A stretch of DNA of 64,000 nt from Propionibacteriaceae bacterium UBA6122 (lineage in GTDB: Bacteria > Actinomycetota > Actinomycetes > Propionibacteriales > Propionibacteriaceae), in assembly GCA_002428365.1 (NCBI GenBank), contig DIVW01000041.1, forward strand, positions 34,337 to 98,336, written 5' to 3'. The position numbers and the translations under genes are program-made. This document shows positions 40,325 to 49,531 of this stretch, one piece after another. Numbering within the stretch: position 1 is the first letter of the stretch; the number at the start of each line of letters is the position of its first letter. The notes beneath the pieces were generated by a model. The model ran no database searches and was not told the origin of the DNA. It saw only the letters and a list, made by a program, of their open reading frames with translations.

Positions 40325-40885
40325 TCAGTACCAGCCGTGGGACTTCTTGAACGACCAGGCTGAACACGGGGTGCCGTACCGGTCCTTGACGTACCACAGG
40401 CCCCAGGTGATCTGAGTGGCCGCGCTGGTGCGCCAGTCCGAGCCGAATAGCGCCATCTTCTTGCCCGGCAGCGCTTGGGGGATGCCGTAGGCGGTTGAGG
40501 TGGGGTTGTCGGCGGTGACGATCCAGCGGCTTTCTCGCATGATGATCTTGTCGTAGCAGGCGAACTGGGCTTGGCCCCAGTCGTACTTGTTGGCCATCAT
40601 CTGCCGGGCGATTTCTCGCGGGTCAGTGGTGCCGGGCTCGTAACCCAGAGCTTCGATGCGCTGCTGATGGCGGGCCAACATGCCGGCGGCGCCCAAGGAA
40701 ATCGCCTGATTCTGTTCGTTCAGCAGGTCGGCGCGATAGGCGGCCAACTCGGCGACGTCTGGGTCGGTCTGGTCAAACGCATTGGCCGACACCGGGGTTG
40801 AGGGCACAAGCGAAACGATGGCCATCGCGGCCACCGCCCCTAGCTTGAGCCACTTCGTGATCCCCACGCCTGAAGTGTTCCACAC
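40325..40885 (-). CDS. Secreted transglycosylase-like protein
   Basis: A 186-residue exported protein. A signal peptide (about 1-35, ending VSA-NA) precedes a short helical region. The C-terminal domain carries ACYDKIIMRESRW, TSTAYGIPQALPG and ITWGLWYVKDRYGTPCSAW, the pattern of the lysozyme-like/aggregation-promoting-factor C-terminal group. The Glu of RESRW aligns with the catalytic Glu of soluble lytic transglycosylases. It likely cleaves or binds peptidoglycan. The GTG start at 40885 has AAAAGG directly before it; GTG at 40867 is an alternative. Confidence 0.83.
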   Translation of the reverse strand: MWNTSGVGITKWLKLGAVAAMAIVSLVPSTPVSANAFDQTDPDVAELAAYRADLLNEQNQAISLGAAGMLARHQQRIEALGYEPGTTDPREIARQMMANKYDWGQAQFACYDKIIMRESRWIVTADNPTSTAYGIPQALPGKKMALFGSDWRTSAATQITWGLWYVKDRYGTPCSAWSFKKSHGWY

Positions 40886-40992
40886 CTTTTCTCAGGTTTT
40901 CCTCAGGTGAGCGGTTATCCCTAGGCGTGGACACTTTTTGTCGGTTCGCGCTGGAACCCAAGTTGCAGCTCGGCGCGCATTAGGGTGGCTGG

Positions 40993-42096
40993 ATGCACCT
41001 TAAGCAGCTCGAGGGTGAGGAACTGATCGCCGGCATCGCCGCCGCGCTCGACGGTGGAGCTGCGGTGGCGCCCCAATGCGAACCGCGCCTGCAAGCTGCG
41101 CTGGGCCTTGATCAGCCGGTAGTCGAGGCGGATGCTGCGCTCGTCGTCCCTACCTCTGGAACCACGGGTGCCCCCAAAGCTGTGGTGCTCTCGGCGACGG
41201 CGATCAGGTTCGCCGCGAATGCCACTCACGAACGGCTGGGCGGAGTCGGGGATTGGGTCTGTGCCCTGCCCACCCAACATGTAGCTGGGCTGATGACCAT
41301 CGCCAGGGCGGTAGTCGGAGGTAGCGCGGTGCACCAAGTGCGCGCCGATCTGGCCGATCTGCCAGCGGCACGCGCTCGCACCTATGTTTCGCTGGTAGCG
41401 GCCCAACTGGATCGGGCGCTGGCCCAGCAGGAGCTGGCTGAGCGCCTGGCCAGCTATGCGGCAGTGCTGCTCGGCGGTAGTGCGATTCCGGAGCCGCTGT
41501 TGGCCCGAGCCGCCGCGGCTGGGATCAGCGTGGTGACCACCTACGGGGCCAGCGAGACTTGTGGGGGCTGTGTCTACGACGGCGAGCCGTTGGGCGGAGT
41601 TCGCGTCGAACTCGACGATGAGCGCATCTGCCTGGGTGGGCCGATGGCGTTCAGTGGCTACCGGCTGCGTCCCGAGCTGACCGCCGAGGTGCTGCGCGGC
41701 GACCTGGTGGTGACCAATGACCGGGGCCGACTGGTCGCCGACCGGCTGGAGATACTGGGGCGCTTCGATGATGTGATCATTTCGGGTGGGGAGAAGGTGG
41801 ACCTCGCTGCCGCCCAGCTGATCTGTGATGCCGAGTTCGGATCGGTCGAGGCTGGCGCGCCGGTGTTGCTGGCCCTGCCCGATGAACGTTGGGGCGCACG
41901 CATCGTGGCAATCAGCGTTGGGGCGCTCGATCTGGCCGAGGTGCAGACCCGGCTGGGAGGACGGCTCGGCCGGGCAGCCACGCCCAAGGAATTGCGGCAA
42001 ATACCCGAGATGGCGTACACATCCCTAGGCAAGATTGACCGGGGCGCGCTGAGACGAGCCTGGGAGCAGAAGGGCGAGCATGGCGACGTTGGCTGA
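40993..42096 (+). CDS. menE: o-Succinylbenzoate-CoA ligase
   Basis: A 367-residue acyl-CoA synthetase activating o-succinylbenzoate with ATP and CoA in menaquinone synthesis. The AMP-binding signature is VVPTSGTTGAPKAVVLS. The A5-like motif is YGASETCGG and the hinge is GRFDDVIISGGEKV. The C-terminal Lys loop is SLGKIDRGALR. It is shorter than most MenE proteins (about 450-500), as is usual in actinobacteria, since the N-terminal part before the P-loop is trimmed. TAGGGT six nt before the ATG marks a leaderless start. It overlaps menA by 17 nt. Confidence 0.92.
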   Translation: MHLKQLEGEELIAGIAAALDGGAAVAPQCEPRLQAALGLDQPVVEADAALVVPTSGTTGAPKAVVLSATAIRFAANATHERLGGVGDWVCALPTQHVAGLMTIARAVVGGSAVHQVRADLADLPAARARTYVSLVAAQLDRALAQQELAERLASYAAVLLGGSAIPEPLLARAAAAGISVVTTYGASETCGGCVYDGEPLGGVRVELDDERICLGGPMAFSGYRLRPELTAEVLRGDLVVTNDRGRLVADRLEILGRFDDVIISGGEKVDLAAAQLICDAEFGSVEAGAPVLLALPDERWGARIVAISVGALDLAEVQTRLGGRLGRAATPKELRQIPEMAYTSLGKIDRGALRRAWEQKGEHGDVG

Positions 42097-42958
42097 GTGG
42101 GTCGAAGGCGCCCGTCCCCGAACCCTCCCGGCGGCCTTGGCGCCGGTGCTGGCTGGATCGGCGGTGGCCTGGTTCGACGACGGGTTCGTGCCGCTGTTGG
42201 CCGCCCTCGCGCTGGCAATCACCCTCGCCCTGCAAATCGGGGTGAACTACGCCAACGACTATTCCGACGGCATTCGAGGCACCGATTCTGAGCGGGTCGG
42301 CCCAATGCGGCTGGTCGGTTCCGGCGCGGCCCGTCCCAATCAGGTGCTGGCCGCGGCGCTGGGTTTCTTCGCGTTGGCTGCGGTCACCGGTCTGGTCGTA
42401 GTGGGGATCACTGGTCACTGGTGGCTGCTCTTCGTGGGCGCAGCCGCGATCGCGTCCGCCTGGTTCTACACCGGGGGTCGCTTTCCCTACGGCTACCTGG
42501 GCCTGGGCGAGTTGTTCGTCTTCGTCTTTTTTGGCCTGGTTGCTGTCACCGGCACGGTCTACATCCAGGTCGGTGCGGTCTCGGTGGCGACCTGGTGGAC
42601 GGCGATCGCGATCGGCGCTTTGGCGTGCGCGATTCTGGTGGCCAACAACCTTCGTGATTTGGACGGTGACCGGGAAGTCGGCAAGCGCACGATGGCCACC
42701 CGGCTCGGCGATCGCAACACCCGGATCTTCTTTGTCGGCCTGCTGGCGGTGGCCGGCCTCGGGGTGATCGGGGTGGCGGCCAACAGCTCCTGGTGGGCGT
42801 TGTTGGGCCTGATGATGGGCGTGGCGTTGATCGGACCGGTACGCGAGGTCGCTAGGGGAGTAACGGGGCTGAAGCTGATCCCGGTGCTGAAGCAGACCGG
42901 CCTGGCTGAGTTGCTGTGTGCCGTCGGGATCTTCCTCGGGCTGTGGATCGCGCACTGA
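42080..42958 (+). CDS. menA: 1,4-Dihydroxy-2-naphthoate polyprenyltransferase
   Basis: A 292-residue UbiA-family membrane enzyme attaching the polyprenyl tail to DHNA, the step that makes demethylmenaquinone. The first Asp-rich motif is NYANDYSDGIRGTD and the second is DLDGDREVGKRT. It begins WVEGARPRTLPAALAPVLAGSA, typical of MenA. About nine membrane helices. The start lies inside the last codons of menE, and menC follows after five nt. Confidence 0.95.
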   Translation: MATLAEWVEGARPRTLPAALAPVLAGSAVAWFDDGFVPLLAALALAITLALQIGVNYANDYSDGIRGTDSERVGPMRLVGSGAARPNQVLAAALGFFALAAVTGLVVVGITGHWWLLFVGAAAIASAWFYTGGRFPYGYLGLGELFVFVFFGLVAVTGTVYIQVGAVSVATWWTAIAIGALACAILVANNLRDLDGDREVGKRTMATRLGDRNTRIFFVGLLAVAGLGVIGVAANSSWWALLGLMMGVALIGPVREVARGVTGLKLIPVLKQTGLAELLCAVGIFLGLWIAH

Positions 42959-42963
42959 GTGCG

Positions 42964-43920
42964 ATGAACCCAGTCGCATTCTCACTTCCGCTACGGAACC
43001 GCTTCCGCGGGATCACCGTGCGACAGGGACTGCTGGTGCCTGGACCCGCTGGGTGGGCCGAATGGAGCCCATTTGCCGAGTATGGCTACCCAGAGATCGG
43101 CAACTGGTGGCGCGCGGCCTGGGAGGCGGCCCATCTCGGCTTCCCGGCGCCGCTTCGGGAGTTGGTGCCGGTGAATGTGACCATTCCTGCTGTCGGCCCG
43201 GAGTTGGCTCATCAGCTGACCGTGGCTTCTGGCTGCCGTACCGCCAAGGTGAAGGTAGCCGAACCCGGCCAGAGTGCGGCCGAGGATTTGGCCCGGGTCG
43301 AGGCGGTACGCGATGCGCTCGGCTCCCAGGGGCGGATTCGAGTGGACGCCAATGGCGCCTGGAGCGTTGACCAGGCGCAGCGCCGGCTGACCGAGCTGGC
43401 TCGGTTCGAGCTGGAATACGCCGAGCAGCCCTGCGCCGATGTTGAAGAACTCGCCCAACTCCGGCGCCTGCTGGCCCGAGCTGGGGTGGAGGTGCCGATC
43501 GCTGCCGATGAGAGCATCCGGCGCTCCGGTGACCCGGAGCGGGTGGTCGAGTTGGCGGCGGCCGACGTAGCAGTGCTGAAGGTGCAGCCACTGGGTGGCG
43601 TCCGTCGCTGCCTGGAGTTGGCCGAGCGACTAGGGCTACCGGTGGTGGTGTCCTCAGCCTTGGAGAGCTCGGTGGGGCTGGCCGCCGGAGTGGCCCTGGC
43701 GGCTGCCCTGCCCGAGCTGCCATATGCGTGTGGTCTGAACACGGCGACCATGTTCACCTCCGACGTCACTGATGACCCGCTGGTTGCCGTCAATGGCGCG
43801 ATCCGGGTGCGGTCCGTGGCGCCGATCGGTGTGGACTGGCAGGCTGATCGGGCCACCACCGAGTGGTGGCTTCGCCGGCTGGACGAACTGCCCGGTGAAC
43901 TGAGGAGGGGTGGCCAGTGA
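42964..43920 (+). CDS. menC: o-Succinylbenzoate synthase
   Basis: A 318-residue enolase-superfamily enzyme dehydrating SHCHC to o-succinylbenzoate. The catalytic Lys region is TAKVKVAEPG, and the metal ligands lie in RVDANGAW, EYAEQP and ADESI. Family length is normal. The stop overlaps menD (GTGA), so the two are coupled. Confidence 0.93.
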   Translation: MNPVAFSLPLRNRFRGITVRQGLLVPGPAGWAEWSPFAEYGYPEIGNWWRAAWEAAHLGFPAPLRELVPVNVTIPAVGPELAHQLTVASGCRTAKVKVAEPGQSAAEDLARVEAVRDALGSQGRIRVDANGAWSVDQAQRRLTELARFELEYAEQPCADVEELAQLRRLLARAGVEVPIAADESIRRSGDPERVVELAAADVAVLKVQPLGGVRRCLELAERLGLPVVVSSALESSVGLAAGVALAAALPELPYACGLNTATMFTSDVTDDPLVAVNGAIRVRSVAPIGVDWQADRATTEWWLRRLDELPGELRRGGQ

Positions 43921-45542
43921 TTCAGCGAAGTGAATCGGCCCAATGCGCGCGCACCCTGGTTGGGCAACTGCTCGCCCAAGGGGTGACTGACTTCGTGCTG
44001 GCCCCGGGCTCACGCAGTGCGCCGTTCGCACTATGTCTGGAGGCCTCAGCGCGGGCCGGGCTGTTGCGCCTGCACGTCCGGGTGGACGAGCGCGCCGCGG
44101 GGTTCCTGGCCCTTGGCCTGGCCAAGGGGAGTGGTCGCAGCGTCGCGGTGGTGACCACCTCCGGCACCGCAGTCGGCAACCTGACCCCTGCGGTGATGGA
44201 GGCCCATCATTCGGCCGTCCCGCTGCTGGTGATCTCGGCTGATCGGCCCTCCTGGGTGGTCGGGTTCGGAGCCAATCAGACCACTGAACAAGGTGGCCTC
44301 TTCACCGGCTTCCTCACCTACACCGCCAGGGTGCAGGCGGGAGCCCCGGCACAGGCGTGGGCCGCCCAGGCCGCCCGCGCGGTGCTGTTGGCCGAGGGCG
44401 CCACCGGTGGACGGCGCGGTCCGGCCCAATTGAACGTCGAGTTGCCCGAACCACTGGTCGAGGGTGTTGTCGACTGGACTGCCCTGCCCGGCGCCCCGGT
44501 ACGGACCGGGCCGCCCGATCAGCCGGTGCCGGTTCACCTGCCGGGGACCCCGCGCACGCTGGTGTTGTGTGGCGATGCCGACTACGAGACAGGCCGGGCC
44601 GCGGTGAGCCTAGCTGAGGCAGCCGGTCTGCCGCTGGTGGCTGAGCCGTCAAGCAATGCCAGGCTTGCGGTCGCGTCCCTAGCCACCGGGAGGCTGCTGC
44701 TTGCCGGTGAGTTGGGCGCGCAGGTCGAGCGGGTGGTGGTCTTTGGTCGACCGACGCTTTCCCGTCCGGTGAACGCATTGCTGGCCCGAGCTGGGGTAGA
44801 GGTGGTGGTGGTAACCCAGCGGGCCGACTTCGTGGATCCTGGCTGGCGGGCCGGGCTGGTGGCCAAGGCCGTCTCCGCAGAGCCCGGCCCAGCGCAGTGG
44901 CTTCAGGCCTGGCGAAGGGCCGACATTGAGCGCAGCGCGAAGGTCGCCGCGGCGCTCAGCGAGGACGACCGACTCACCGGACCTGGGCTGGCAGCAGCGG
45001 TGGTAGCGGCGGTGCTACCCGACCAGGTGCTGTGCCTGGGTAACTCCAACGCGATCCGTGATGCCGATTTGGCACCGCCGCGACCAGAGCCACCACTGGT
45101 CTTTGCCAATCGGGGCCTCTCAGGCATCGACGGCACCGTGGCCACTGCCATCGGAATCGCTTTGGCCACTGGGGCTCCGACCACGCTGCTGTGTGGCGAC
45201 CTCTCCTTCGTCCATGACGCCTCGGCGCTGGCCATCGGACCCACCGAGCCGCGACCGGCGCTGCGGATCGTGATCGCCGATGATGACGGCGGCAGCATCT
45301 TCGCCACCCTTGAATACGGAAAGGACGAGTTCGCTGCCGCGTTCGAGCGGGTGTTCGCCACGCCGATCGGGCTGGACCTGGTGGCGCTGGCGGCCGGTTA
45401 CGGGGTGTCAGCGCGCCGGTTGGTGAGTGCGGCGGAAGTTGCCGCTGCGTTGGCCGAGCCGGTTGCCGACCTTGAAGTGCTGGTGGTGCCGGTCGACCGC
45501 ACCGGCCGCGCGGCGTTGGCCCAGCAGCTGAACCAGCCCTGA
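43917..45542 (+). CDS. menD: SEPHCHC synthase
   Basis: A 541-residue ThDP enzyme joining isochorismate and 2-oxoglutarate. The N-terminal SQCARTLVGQLLAQGVTDFVLAPGSRSAP-like block (written here from QCARTLVGQLL) and the TTSGTAVGNLTPAVMEA active-site region are clear. The ThDP/Mg motif is in the C-terminal third (CGDLSFVHDASALA, then IVIADDDGGSIF). It starts with GTG after GAGGAGG. Last gene of the menEACD run; it converges on a gntR gene. Confidence 0.95.
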   Translation: MIQRSESAQCARTLVGQLLAQGVTDFVLAPGSRSAPFALCLEASARAGLLRLHVRVDERAAGFLALGLAKGSGRSVAVVTTSGTAVGNLTPAVMEAHHSAVPLLVISADRPSWVVGFGANQTTEQGGLFTGFLTYTARVQAGAPAQAWAAQAARAVLLAEGATGGRRGPAQLNVELPEPLVEGVVDWTALPGAPVRTGPPDQPVPVHLPGTPRTLVLCGDADYETGRAAVSLAEAAGLPLVAEPSSNARLAVASLATGRLLLAGELGAQVERVVVFGRPTLSRPVNALLARAGVEVVVVTQRADFVDPGWRAGLVAKAVSAEPGPAQWLQAWRRADIERSAKVAAALSEDDRLTGPGLAAAVVAAVLPDQVLCLGNSNAIRDADLAPPRPEPPLVFANRGLSGIDGTVATAIGIALATGAPTTLLCGDLSFVHDASALAIGPTEPRPALRIVIADDDGGSIFATLEYGKDEFAAAFERVFATPIGLDLVALAAGYGVSARRLVSAAEVAAALAEPVADLEVLVVPVDRTGRAALAQQLNQP

Positions 45543-45558
45543 GCCAACGCGAGGGCAA

Positions 45559-46299
45559 TCAGCTTGAGTAGGCCGTGATGTCGATCGAGTAGCGATCCCA
45601 GCGGTAGCAATGGTCGCCGTACTCCACGGGATGACCGGACGGATCGTAGGCCCGCCGAGACATGGCCAGCACCGGATCGGTCGGCTCCATCTTCAGCAGC
45701 TTCTGCTCGGCCTCGGTTGGATGCCGGGCCGAGATGTGCTGGTAGCCAACCGCTGGCACGATGTTGCGCGCCCGGATCAGGGTGTAGAGCCCGTAAGTGG
45801 CCAACTCCTCGATCTCCAGGTCGGCCCAATCGGGGCTCAGCCAGTTGCGCAGTACCGCCACCGGCCCCTCGTCCACTGTGCGCAGTCGTTCGACATACAC
45901 CAGGGGAGTGCCGGGCGGCAGGCCAAGCTGATCGGCGATGTGGTCATCGAAATAGCCGGTGCTGAACTGCAACACCTCGGTGTGGGGGTTCTGGCCCTCA
46001 CGCTTCAGGTCGTCGTAGAGGCTGGGCAGGCCGTACCGCCGATGCACCACCTCGTTTGCGACCGTGGTGCCGATTCCTCGGCGTCGCACCAACAGGCCTC
46101 GGGACACCAATTCGATGATCGCCCGGCGTACCGTTGGTCGCGACAAGTTGAGCCGTTCGGCCATCGAGAGTTCGTTCTCGAACGCGTCACCGGGTTTGAG
46201 AACCCCGGTGTCGATAGCCTCGGCCAATTGTTCAGCCACCTGGTGGTACAGCGGTACCGGGCTGTTGCGGTCTATCTGGACCGGGAGCTGCTGCGCCAT
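45559..46299 (-). CDS. GntR family regulator (HutC type)
   Basis: A 246-residue regulator. The GntR winged helix is at about 10-75 (VPLYHQVAEQLAEAIDTGVLKPGDAFENELSMAERLNLSRPTVRRAI, quoted by its anchor PGDAFENELSMAERL). The UTRA effector domain follows (about 90-235). UTRA domains bind sugar phosphates, amino acids or fatty-acid-like ligands; here the ligand is unknown. TATCTT seven nt before ATG 46299 gives a leaderless start. A HutC-like operator motif lies 60 nt further upstream, so it is likely autoregulated. Confidence 0.87.
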   Translation of the reverse strand: MAQQLPVQIDRNSPVPLYHQVAEQLAEAIDTGVLKPGDAFENELSMAERLNLSRPTVRRAIIELVSRGLLVRRRGIGTTVANEVVHRRYGLPSLYDDLKREGQNPHTEVLQFSTGYFDDHIADQLGLPPGTPLVYVERLRTVDEGPVAVLRNWLSPDWADLEIEELATYGLYTLIRARNIVPAVGYQHISARHPTEAEQKLLKMEPTDPVLAMSRRAYDPSGHPVEYGDHCYRWDRYSIDITAYSS

Positions 46300-46350
46300 A
46301 CCGGGCAAGATATCGCATGGCTGACCCGTTTTCCGCCCTTGGGCCTGAGA

Positions 46351-46380
46351 TTTGTCAGTTTGGTCTAAACCGTTGACAAA
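46351..46380. promoter_or_regulatory. HutC-type operator upstream of gntR
   Basis: GGTCTAAACC (46362-46371) matches the HutC-family core GGTCTAGACC at nine of ten positions. It is framed by TTTGTCA (46351-46357) and TGACAAA (46374-46380) as an outer inverted repeat. It lies 52 nt upstream of the gntR start. Confidence 0.65.
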
Positions 46381-46413
46381 CCCCGCGGTGTTGGTTCGGT
46401 CGTAACCCGGTGT

Positions 46414-48057
46414 TCAGGATTGCCGACGTAGCCAGGAGCGCAACGAAGCAGTGGCACGGACGTCGTCCTCGTTGTAGCACAGCACCCGCTCGCGGGCCAG
46501 TTCACGGGCCGCGACGTCCGCAGCCTGGACGGCCTCATCGAACCAGATCATGCTATTCAACCCGCCGGGGTCCTCATCGCGCCAATGGAAACCCGCCCCA
46601 GCGCTGGCGACCGCTTTCAGCCCCAGTCCGTTGGCGCCGAAGAAGTGGCGCCGCACCACGGAAAACAGATCAACGAAGTGGTCGGCGGCGTACTTGACCG
46701 CCCACGCCAGTTCGGGAGCCCCGCTCGCGGCCAGCCTGGTCAGGCGGGTGACTTCGTAGTCGGAGTAGTGGAACACCAGGGCGCCGGTGTCGGCCACGAA
46801 GTCGCGCAGCCAGCTCATCGCCTCGACGGCCAGGGCCAACTCGGACGCATCGTCCAAATCGGTGAAGGAGCTGAAGTGCTGGTAGCGGCTGCCGGTGGCG
46901 TCAGTGATCCAGAACCCCCACAGGTACACCCGATCATTGCGGGAGGTTTCCACATCGATGTCGATCTCTACCGCAGAGGCGGGCAGGTCGATTCCCCCAG
47001 TGGTCAGCCGATCCAGCTGTTGCCCCTCAGCCAACAGTCGGGCGCGCCGCTGGGCCAGTCGCAGCCGTTCTTCGGCACCTTGGCGGTGGGCTACCAGGGG
47101 CAGATAGTCGGTGAGCAGGAGGTCGAGGTCGGCTGAGGCCAGGTGGCTGACGGTGACTACGCCGGCCGAACGCAGCCCCACGATTTCCTGACGATCCAGT
47201 GGTGCCTTGTTGATCCGCAGGCTCAGATCGTCATCATCAAGCAATGGTCGGCAGATCGGCCACCAATCGCAGTAGCCGCACTCAGTGGTGACGATCGGCG
47301 GCAGCAGGGATGCTTCAGAGCCGTCATTTCGCTGGGCGATCTCAGCGATCTCGACTCGTGCCGCGAACTCCTGGTGGTAACGCTCCAGGGCGCTCACCTG
47401 CACCGAGGCGTCCGCAGCCGACGACGCCGGCCCCAGATTGGGCTCATTCAGGTCTAACCAGGTGGCCACCAGCCCGTCGGGGTCGAGGCGCTCGACACCA
47501 ATGACGACGGCGTTGGCCGCCTTCGATTGGAAGCCGGTGGGGGCCAGCAGTTGCCAAAGGTGCGCGAGTTGGATGGCATTGGGCCAGCGCCAATGCCAGC
47601 GGTAGCGCCAACCCGTCGAGACCGACCGGGCCGGCAGGTCGCTGACCGGAGAGTAGGTGAACTCGCGGTCGTCGCGACGGGCATCGAGGGCCCGCTGGAA
47701 CTTCACGATGCCCGGGACGTAGCCGCCGCTGCCATCGCTGATCAGCAGTTCGGCCCGGCCGCGGCGGTGCTCGTCGAAATCTCGGGGCAATAAACCCCCA
47801 ATGATCACCCCGGTGCCAGCTGCCATCGCCGCCACGCAGGCGGCTTCCTGTTCCTCGTGGGTGGTCTCGGCCCGATTACGCAGATCGACAACGCTCGCCC
47901 GTCCGCTCAGGATCTGGGCCAGCACCTCGGCGGTGAATGCGGTTGCGCCCGGCATGCCAGAGCCGGTGGTAGCGCCGACCGGTCGTTCGGTCTGGCCAAA
48001 GGCGTGCAGCGTCTTCAGCGGGCAGCTGCGCGCAGCGTAGGGATCGAGGGTGAACAT
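46414..48057 (-). CDS. TM0106-family RecB-like nuclease
   Basis: A 547-residue protein of the TM0106 group. The N-terminal half is RecB/PD-(D/E)XK-like, with VPGIVKFQR and the conserved Cys set TTECGYCDWWPIC that in related nucleases binds an Fe-S cluster. The C-terminal half is an RNase H-like 3'-5' exonuclease (RNase_H_2 type): EIDIDVETSRNDRVYLWGF holds the first acidic pair and CYNEDDVRAT the last acidic residue. The start ATG overlaps the menG stop by one nt (TGATG). It probably processes DNA or RNA ends; its coupling to a menaquinone gene is unexplained. Role in the cell unknown. Confidence 0.82.
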   Translation of the reverse strand: MFTLDPYAARSCPLKTLHAFGQTERPVGATTGSGMPGATAFTAEVLAQILSGRASVVDLRNRAETTHEEQEAACVAAMAAGTGVIIGGLLPRDFDEHRRGRAELLISDGSGGYVPGIVKFQRALDARRDDREFTYSPVSDLPARSVSTGWRYRWHWRWPNAIQLAHLWQLLAPTGFQSKAANAVVIGVERLDPDGLVATWLDLNEPNLGPASSAADASVQVSALERYHQEFAARVEIAEIAQRNDGSEASLLPPIVTTECGYCDWWPICRPLLDDDDLSLRINKAPLDRQEIVGLRSAGVVTVSHLASADLDLLLTDYLPLVAHRQGAEERLRLAQRRARLLAEGQQLDRLTTGGIDLPASAVEIDIDVETSRNDRVYLWGFWITDATGSRYQHFSSFTDLDDASELALAVEAMSWLRDFVADTGALVFHYSDYEVTRLTRLAASGAPELAWAVKYAADHFVDLFSVVRRHFFGANGLGLKAVASAGAGFHWRDEDPGGLNSMIWFDEAVQAADVAARELARERVLCYNEDDVRATASLRSWLRRQS

Positions 48058-48764
48058 CACCGATGCGCACGATGGAGCGCGACGATGCCGCCGCTGAGGT
48101 TCTTCCAACCTGCCCGCTGCCAGCCAGCCTTGGCCAACTCGGCGGCGAGATTGCGCTGATCGGGCCAGGCCAGGATCGATTCGACCAGGTAGTCGTAGGC
48201 GACGGGGTTGGTTGAGGTAAAAACTGCCACCAAGGGGAAGCCGCGGGTCAGGTACCTACGGTAGAAGTGCCGCAGCGGCTTCCAGGTTGGGGTGGAGAAC
48301 TCGCAGATCACGATTCGGCCGCCGGGCTTGGTGACCCGATACATCTCGGCCAGGGCCGCAGGGACGTTCTCGACATTGCGCAGCCCAAAACTGATGGTGA
48401 CCGTATCGAAGGTCGCATCGGCGAACGGCAGGGCCAGGGCGTCGGCATTCACGAAGGAGAGATCGGGCTGGCGCTTCTTGCCCACCGCGAGCATCCCCTC
48501 GCTGATATCGGCCGGGATCACTGTCGCACCGCTGGCGGCGAAGGGATGGGTGGAGGTGCCGGTACCGGCGGCTAGATCGAGAATGACCTGACCCGGCTTC
48601 GGGTCAACGGCCGCGACAGTCTCCGACCTCCATCGCCGGTCAATCCCCAAAGACAACAGGTCGTTGGTCAGGTCGTAGCGGGGGGCTACTTGATCGAACA
48701 TCTCCGATACCGCGGCACGCCGTTTCGAAAGGCTGGCTCGTCGGTTGGCTGGTTGCACGCGCAT
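48057..48764 (-). CDS. menG: Demethylmenaquinone methyltransferase
   Basis: A 235-residue SAM-dependent C-methyltransferase completing menaquinone. The UbiE/MenG signature YDLTNDLLSLGIDRRWR is followed by the SAM-binding ILDLAAGTGTST and ISFGLRNV, and then PGGRIVICEFSTPTW. ATG 48764 is chosen over the longer frame to 48857, which runs into the divergent ABC promoter. Upstream spacing to the next gene is about 100 nt. It is co-transcribed with the RecB-like gene. Confidence 0.94.
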   Translation of the reverse strand: MRVQPANRRASLSKRRAAVSEMFDQVAPRYDLTNDLLSLGIDRRWRSETVAAVDPKPGQVILDLAAGTGTSTHPFAASGATVIPADISEGMLAVGKKRQPDLSFVNADALALPFADATFDTVTISFGLRNVENVPAALAEMYRVTKPGGRIVICEFSTPTWKPLRHFYRRYLTRGFPLVAVFTSTNPVAYDYLVESILAWPDQRNLAAELAKAGWQRAGWKNLSGGIVALHRAHR

Positions 48765-48865
48765 AGCCTGCCACGATGCGCGGCCGACCGCTTGAACCAG
48801 TCGTTCCGCGTCGGCGCGGCAGGCCAATTCTCTCGATGGTGTATGGATGGGGGACAATCACCTCC

Positions 48866-49531
48866 ATGGCGCGAAAGACTCCGGTGCTCAAGATCGCCGG
48901 CCTAAGGAAGGCCTTCGGGCCGGTGGTGATTGTGGACGGCTTCAACCTCGAGGTGGCCGCTGGCGAAGCGGTGGCTTTGACCGGCCGAAACGGGGCGGGC
49001 AAGTCGACGGTGTTGCGGTGTCTGATCGGGGTGGATCGAGCCGATGAAGGCACCGTGGAGGTGAATGGCATCCGGGCCAGCGAGACCAATCCGCAGATCC
49101 GCCGCGATGTCGCCACGGTCATCGATGACCTCGATTTCTTCCCCGATTTGAGCGTGGTAGAGCATCTGGACCTGCTGGCGCGGGCCCATGGCATCCCCGA
49201 CCCGGACGCTGCGGTGGACGAGGTGCTGGCCGAGGTGCAGTTGGTCCCTCAGTCAGGCCAGCTCCCCGGAACGCTTTCCTCGGGTCAGCGGCGGCGGCTG
49301 GCGTTGGCGACCGCCTTCGTCCGTCCGCGCAAGCTGCTGGTACTGGATGAGCCTGAGCAGCGCCTGGACACCGAAGGCTTGGCCTGGCTGGCCGACCGGC
49401 TGGTGGCCGAACGTGATCGGGGCCTGGCCATCGTGATGGCCACCCATGAGCCCCTGCTGGTGGAAAAAGTTGCTACCCGGGTGGTTCGGTTAGGCGATCG
49501 CGGCCGGGTCATTGAGGGCAGCGGTGAGTAA
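48866..49531 (+). CDS. ABC transporter ATP-binding protein
   Basis: A 221-residue ATPase of the exporter type. Walker A is TGRNGAGKST, the Q-loop region DDLDFFPDLS, the signature LSSGQRRRL and Walker B LLVLDEPEQRLD, followed by ATHEP. GACAAT seven nt before the ATG suggests a leaderless start. It overlaps the permease gene by eight nt. Its partner is the DUF6297-type permease that follows. Substrate unknown. Confidence 0.9.
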   Translation: MARKTPVLKIAGLRKAFGPVVIVDGFNLEVAAGEAVALTGRNGAGKSTVLRCLIGVDRADEGTVEVNGIRASETNPQIRRDVATVIDDLDFFPDLSVVEHLDLLARAHGIPDPDAAVDEVLAEVQLVPQSGQLPGTLSSGQRRRLALATAFVRPRKLLVLDEPEQRLDTEGLAWLADRLVAERDRGLAIVMATHEPLLVEKVATRVVRLGDRGRVIEGSGE

